Shown one piece after another: positions 61,742 through 64,000 of a DNA stretch of 64,000 nt (its first letter is position 1; every line of letters begins with the position of its first letter). The notes under the pieces are model-generated. The model was not told where the DNA came from and ran no database searches. It saw only the letters and a program-made list of their open reading frames with translations. Where the stretch lies: positions 1-64,000 of the forward strand of contig NZ_SWFP01000011.1 in NCBI RefSeq assembly GCF_005869225.1, given 5' to 3'. Source of the DNA: Dyadobacter bucti (GTDB lineage: Bacteria; Bacteroidota; Bacteroidia; Cytophagales; Spirosomataceae). Both the position numbers and the translations under genes were made by a program.

Positions 61742-62001
61742 GTCATTTGTGGTCATTGTGGTCATTGAGTCATGTGTAGTCATTGGGTCATTTGTGGTCA
61801 TTGTAGTCATTGAGTCATGTGTTGTCATTGGGTCATATGTGGTCATTGTAGTCATTGAGTCATGTGTTGTCATTGGGTCATTTGTGGTCATTGTAGTCAT
61901 TGAGTCATGTGTAGTCATTGGGTCATTTGTGGTCATTGTAGTCATTGAGTCATGTGTAGTCATTGGGTCATTTGTGGTCATTGGGTCATTTGTAGTCATT
62001 C
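61741..62001. repeat. 45-bp minisatellite between tolC-like and ABC ATPase genes
   Basis: Five complete 45-bp units start at 61741, 61786, 61831, 61876 and 61921, and a partial sixth at 61966. The units are nearly identical, differing at one to three positions. Each unit is itself built from GTCATT steps. Because 45 is a multiple of three and no stop occurs, both strands appear as open frames, which are artefacts. Confidence 0.95.
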
Positions 62002-62036
62002 ACTCATTCACTCATTCAGTCATTCAGTCATTCAAA
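61996..62036 (+). repeat. 8-bp repeat array CATTCA(C/G)T, upstream of the ATPase
   Basis: Four to five units with period 8 (CATTCACT, CATTCACT, CATTCAGT, CATTCAGT, CATTCAAA) follow the 45-bp units. The same octamer array appears again before the permease at 62935-62972, in reverse orientation after the ATPase at 62732-62776. Confidence 0.85.
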
Positions 62037-62071
62037 ATTAAGATTCACTCATTCAAAATTCAAAATTAGTC

Positions 62072-62734
62072 ATGATCAAACTCCAAAATGTCGAAAAAGT
62101 ATACCGGACCAGTTCAATAGAGACGCTGGCTCTCAATAACATTAACCTGAATGTCAAAAAAGGTGAGTTTGTATCCATCATGGGGCCCTCGGGCTGTGGG
62201 AAAAGTACGCTGCTCAACATCATGGGTTTGCTCGATGTCCCCTCAAAAGGTTATATCGAGATCGACGGAAGCAAAGTGGAAACGTACAGGGACAAAGAAC
62301 TTGCGCATTTACGCAACCAGAAGCTGGGTTTTATATTCCAGAGTTTTCACCTGATCAATGACCTTACGGTGATAGACAACGTGGAGATCCCGCTGCTTTA
62401 CCGGAATAGTTCATCCAAACAGCGCAGGGACTTAGCACAGGAGGCGTTGGAAAAAGTGGGTCTGAGCAACCGCACAAAGCATTTTCCGAAACAATTATCG
62501 GGAGGGCAAAAACAACGCGTCGCTATCGCCAGGGCGATAGTAGGAAAGCCGGAAATTATCCTGGCCGATGAACCAACCGGAAACCTGGACAGTGCCATGG
62601 GCAACGAGATCCTGAACATTCTGCAGAAACTGAACGACGACGGGACGACCATTGTGATGGTTACGCATGATGATGCCATGGCCAAACGTACCCACCGGCT
62701 GGTGAGGCTCTTTGACGGAACGCAGGTCCTTTGA
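62072..62734 (+). CDS. ABC transporter ATP-binding protein (MacB/LolD type)
   Basis: A 220-residue ATPase with Walker A GPSGCGKST (39-46), Q-loop FQSFHLINDLT, signature LSGGQKQRVAIARA (142-155), Walker B IILADEPTGNLD and H-loop MVTHDD. The sequence class fits the FtsX-partner (MacB/LolD/FtsE) group that powers mechanotransmission with permeases such as 63005 and 56103. It lies between the HlyD/TolC pair and the permease, in one export operon. A repeat array precedes its start; the ATG has no strong Shine-Dalgarno sequence, as usual in Bacteroidota. Confidence 0.95.
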   Translation: MIKLQNVEKVYRTSSIETLALNNINLNVKKGEFVSIMGPSGCGKSTLLNIMGLLDVPSKGYIEIDGSKVETYRDKELAHLRNQKLGFIFQSFHLINDLTVIDNVEIPLLYRNSSSKQRRDLAQEALEKVGLSNRTKHFPKQLSGGQKQRVAIARAIVGKPEIILADEPTGNLDSAMGNEILNILQKLNDDGTTIVMVTHDDAMAKRTHRLVRLFDGTQVL

Positions 62735-62776
62735 ATGATTGAATGATTGAATGATTGAATGTGTGAATGTGTGAAT
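62732..62776 (-). repeat. 8-bp repeat array (T/G)TGAATG(A/T), downstream of the ATPase
   Basis: Six units of period 8 start at the TGA stop codon of the ATPase gene. The motif is the reverse complement of the CATTCA octamers at 61996 and 62935, so the transcript can fold back. Confidence 0.85.
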
Positions 62777-62934
62777 GAGCCAGTGAGGGAATTTTGAATT
62801 AGTAAATGAATAGGAGGGGAGGGTTCAAAATGGGAAGTTTGATAATTGTCGATTCAAATTCTAAGCTCATTTTCGTTCGAAGGCGGGCTCATTCAATCAC
62901 TTAAATTATCCCTCATTCACTCATTCAAAATTAA

Positions 62935-63000
62935 CATTCAGTCATTCAGTCATTCAGTCATTCACTCATTCCCCGTTCCACGGCGGCTCATTCACTCATT
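62935..63000 (+). repeat. 8-bp repeat array CATTCA(G/C)T, upstream of the permease
   Basis: CATTCAGT three times, CATTCACT, CATTCCCC (62935-62974), and again CATTCACTCATT at 62989-63000, right before the permease ATG at 63005. Complementary to the array at 62732-62776. Confidence 0.85.
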
Positions 63001-63004
63001 AAAA

Positions 63005-64000
63005 ATGCTCTCAAACTATATAAAAATCGCCTGGAAGGTACTGCTGCGGCATCCTTTCTATACGTTTATCACCTTGTTTGGCATAAGTCTGACATTAACT
63101 GTATTGATGGTGCTGACGTCTTTTCTGGACCATCTTTTTGGTACACATTATCCGGAGGGCAAGCGGCACAGGATGCTTTACATTGCTACCGTTACTCAGA
63201 CGGACTCTGCCCGGGAGTCAAGATCTATGGGCCCTGCCACTTTCAATTTCCTGAAAAAATATGCGAAATCCATGAAAACGCCTGAACGGGTTGCGATCCT
63301 TTCCAATTTCAGTTTTTCCAATACCTATGTAAATGGCAAAAGAATCAAGCTCAACACCAAATACACGGACGCCGACTTCTGGGAAGTGACCGATTTTGTT
63401 TTTCTGGAAGGCAAACCCTACAATGACTTGAATATAAAAAGCGGAGACCATGTGGCGGTTATTACGGATGCACTTAAAAAACAGTATTTTGAAGATGACG
63501 GCAAGACGGTTGTAGGCAGGAATATCGAGATCGAAAATATAAACTATAAGGTGATCGGGGTTGTGAAGGGTAGTCCGGCTACGCGGGTTTACACTTACAG
63601 CGACGTATACTTTCCCTACACCGCGCCCAAAAGCAATTATGAAAACAAGGGTATAAGAGGCAGCTTTATCGCAATGGTTCTTGCCAAAAGCCCGTCGGAT
63701 TTTGCTGCGATCCAGTCAGAGTTTGATGGTAACATCGGCCGGATACCATTGGCAGAAATTCAGGAGGGACAAAAGTATTCGATTCTGATAGTAAGGGCAG
63801 AGAAATATTTTGATCATTTTCTGGATGCGTTTACCAGAAATCCCGCCCAGAAATTCTTTTTCTATACAATTTCCTTTTTGGTCGTACTCATGTTCATGGG
63901 CCTACCCGCCATCAATCTGGTCAATGTAAACGTAAGCCGCATACTCGAAAGAGCTTCGGAAATAGGGGTGAGGAAAGCATTCGGAGCACCGTCAAAAGCC
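63005..64000 (+). CDS. FtsX-like ABC permease with MacB periplasmic domain (cut by window end)
   Basis: The first 332 residues are present and the frame is open to the last base. N-terminal membrane segment (ITLFGISLTLTVLMVLTSFL), then a periplasmic MacB_PCD-like domain (about 45-270, ending with EKYFDHFLDAF), second membrane segment (FFFYTISFLVVLMFMGLPAINLVNV) and the FtsX motif ISRILERASEIGVRKAFGA (actual reading NVSRILERASEIGVRKAFGA). It works with the ATPase 62072, adaptor 59049 and TolC 60290. A full-length Bacteroidota protein of this type has about 400 or 800 residues. Confidence 0.9.
   Translation, partial: MLSNYIKIAWKVLLRHPFYTFITLFGISLTLTVLMVLTSFLDHLFGTHYPEGKRHRMLYIATVTQTDSARESRSMGPATFNFLKKYAKSMKTPERVAILSNFSFSNTYVNGKRIKLNTKYTDADFWEVTDFVFLEGKPYNDLNIKSGDHVAVITDALKKQYFEDDGKTVVGRNIEIENINYKVIGVVKGSPATRVYTYSDVYFPYTAPKSNYENKGIRGSFIAMVLAKSPSDFAAIQSEFDGNIGRIPLAEIQEGQKYSILIVRAEKYFDHFLDAFTRNPAQKFFFYTISFLVVLMFMGLPAINLVNVNVSRILERASEIGVRKAFGAPSKA

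Noticed and set aside
61694..62069. Open frames of 100-120 codons on both strands over the minisatellite
   Set aside because: The 45-bp unit is a multiple of three and stop-free on both strands; the products are repeats of the same few residues with no protein character.
61741..63000. Possible CRISPR array
   Set aside because: Repeats are directly adjacent without unique spacers, and no cas gene is present.
56103..64000. One joint transporter locus including the minus-strand permease
   Set aside because: Permease 56103 is on the opposite strand and separated by 57572; a functional link to the 59049-64000 operon is possible but not supported by arrangement.

Overview
The window reads as chromosomal DNA of a Bacteroidota bacterium, most likely a Cytophagales/Spirosomaceae member of the Dyadobacter type. 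The reasons are two SusC/SusD pairs, a FecR/ECF-sigma cassette attached to an STN-type SusC, several TAnnTTTG promoter elements of the Bacteroidota type, a tRNA gene without encoded CCA, and the general gene style. The genus is an inference from protein style only.

Layout. 1-6.6 kb: the probable end of an IS3-type element abutting a truncated beta-barrel gene, a secreted serine hydrolase, and a small AraC-controlled cluster (monooxygenase, collapsed Tat-exported alcohol dehydrogenase, cyclophilin-like lipoprotein, acetyltransferase), then an efflux-adaptor fragment. 6.7-11.3 kb: a DUF202 membrane protein and an arsenic cluster (ArsR, DUF6428 protein, decayed GNAT gene, Acr3 pump, metallophosphoesterase, MFS transporter). 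It has no visible arsenate reductase and carries two near-identical candidate ArsR boxes. 11.4-17.6 kb: a single-domain response regulator with a multi-PAS protein lacking an ATPase domain, then a VOC protein, a Crp-like regulator, a DUF1330 protein, a cupin lipoprotein, and remnants of carboxymuconolactone decarboxylase and AraC genes.

17.6-52.8 kb: the core, a large glycan-utilisation region. On the minus strand are SusC, SusD and a GH20-like hexosaminidase; a HExxH membrane protein; a DeoR-type regulator; and a seven-gene run (two beta-propellers, DUF4091, DUF5107-TPR, esterase, ACT-domain protein) next to an EamA transporter and an S9 peptidase. Divergent from these on the plus strand are an AgaS-type SIS isomerase/deaminase, a PfkB kinase and a class II tagatose/fructose-bisphosphate aldolase. 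These are followed by an ECF sigma factor, a FecR anti-sigma factor, an STN-SusC, a SusD, a PKD/golvesin-type secreted protein and a truncated FAD oxidoreductase. The three cytoplasmic enzymes form the classical lower GalNAc/galactosamine route (amino-sugar phosphate to tagatose phosphate to trioses). GH20 and DUF4091 (related to the GH123 beta-N-acetylgalactosaminidases) would release the sugar outside. I infer an amino-sugar, probably GalNAc-glycan, utilisation system with many uncharacterised accessory proteins.

52.8-55.9 kb is a gene graveyard: the 3' tail of a susD gene, a decayed subclass B1 metallo-beta-lactamase, a collapsed duplicate of the response-regulator/VOC region at 11.4-14.5 kb, and copies of a repeat resembling the 3' end and terminator of the tRNA-Leu gene at 55.9 kb. 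56.1-64 kb: a MacB-like permease, a conserved secreted protein of a family often labelled asparagine synthetase B, and an ABC-type tripartite efflux operon (HlyD adaptor, TolC, ATPase, permease cut by the window end). Its spacers are filled by a 45-bp minisatellite and 8-bp repeat arrays in both orientations.
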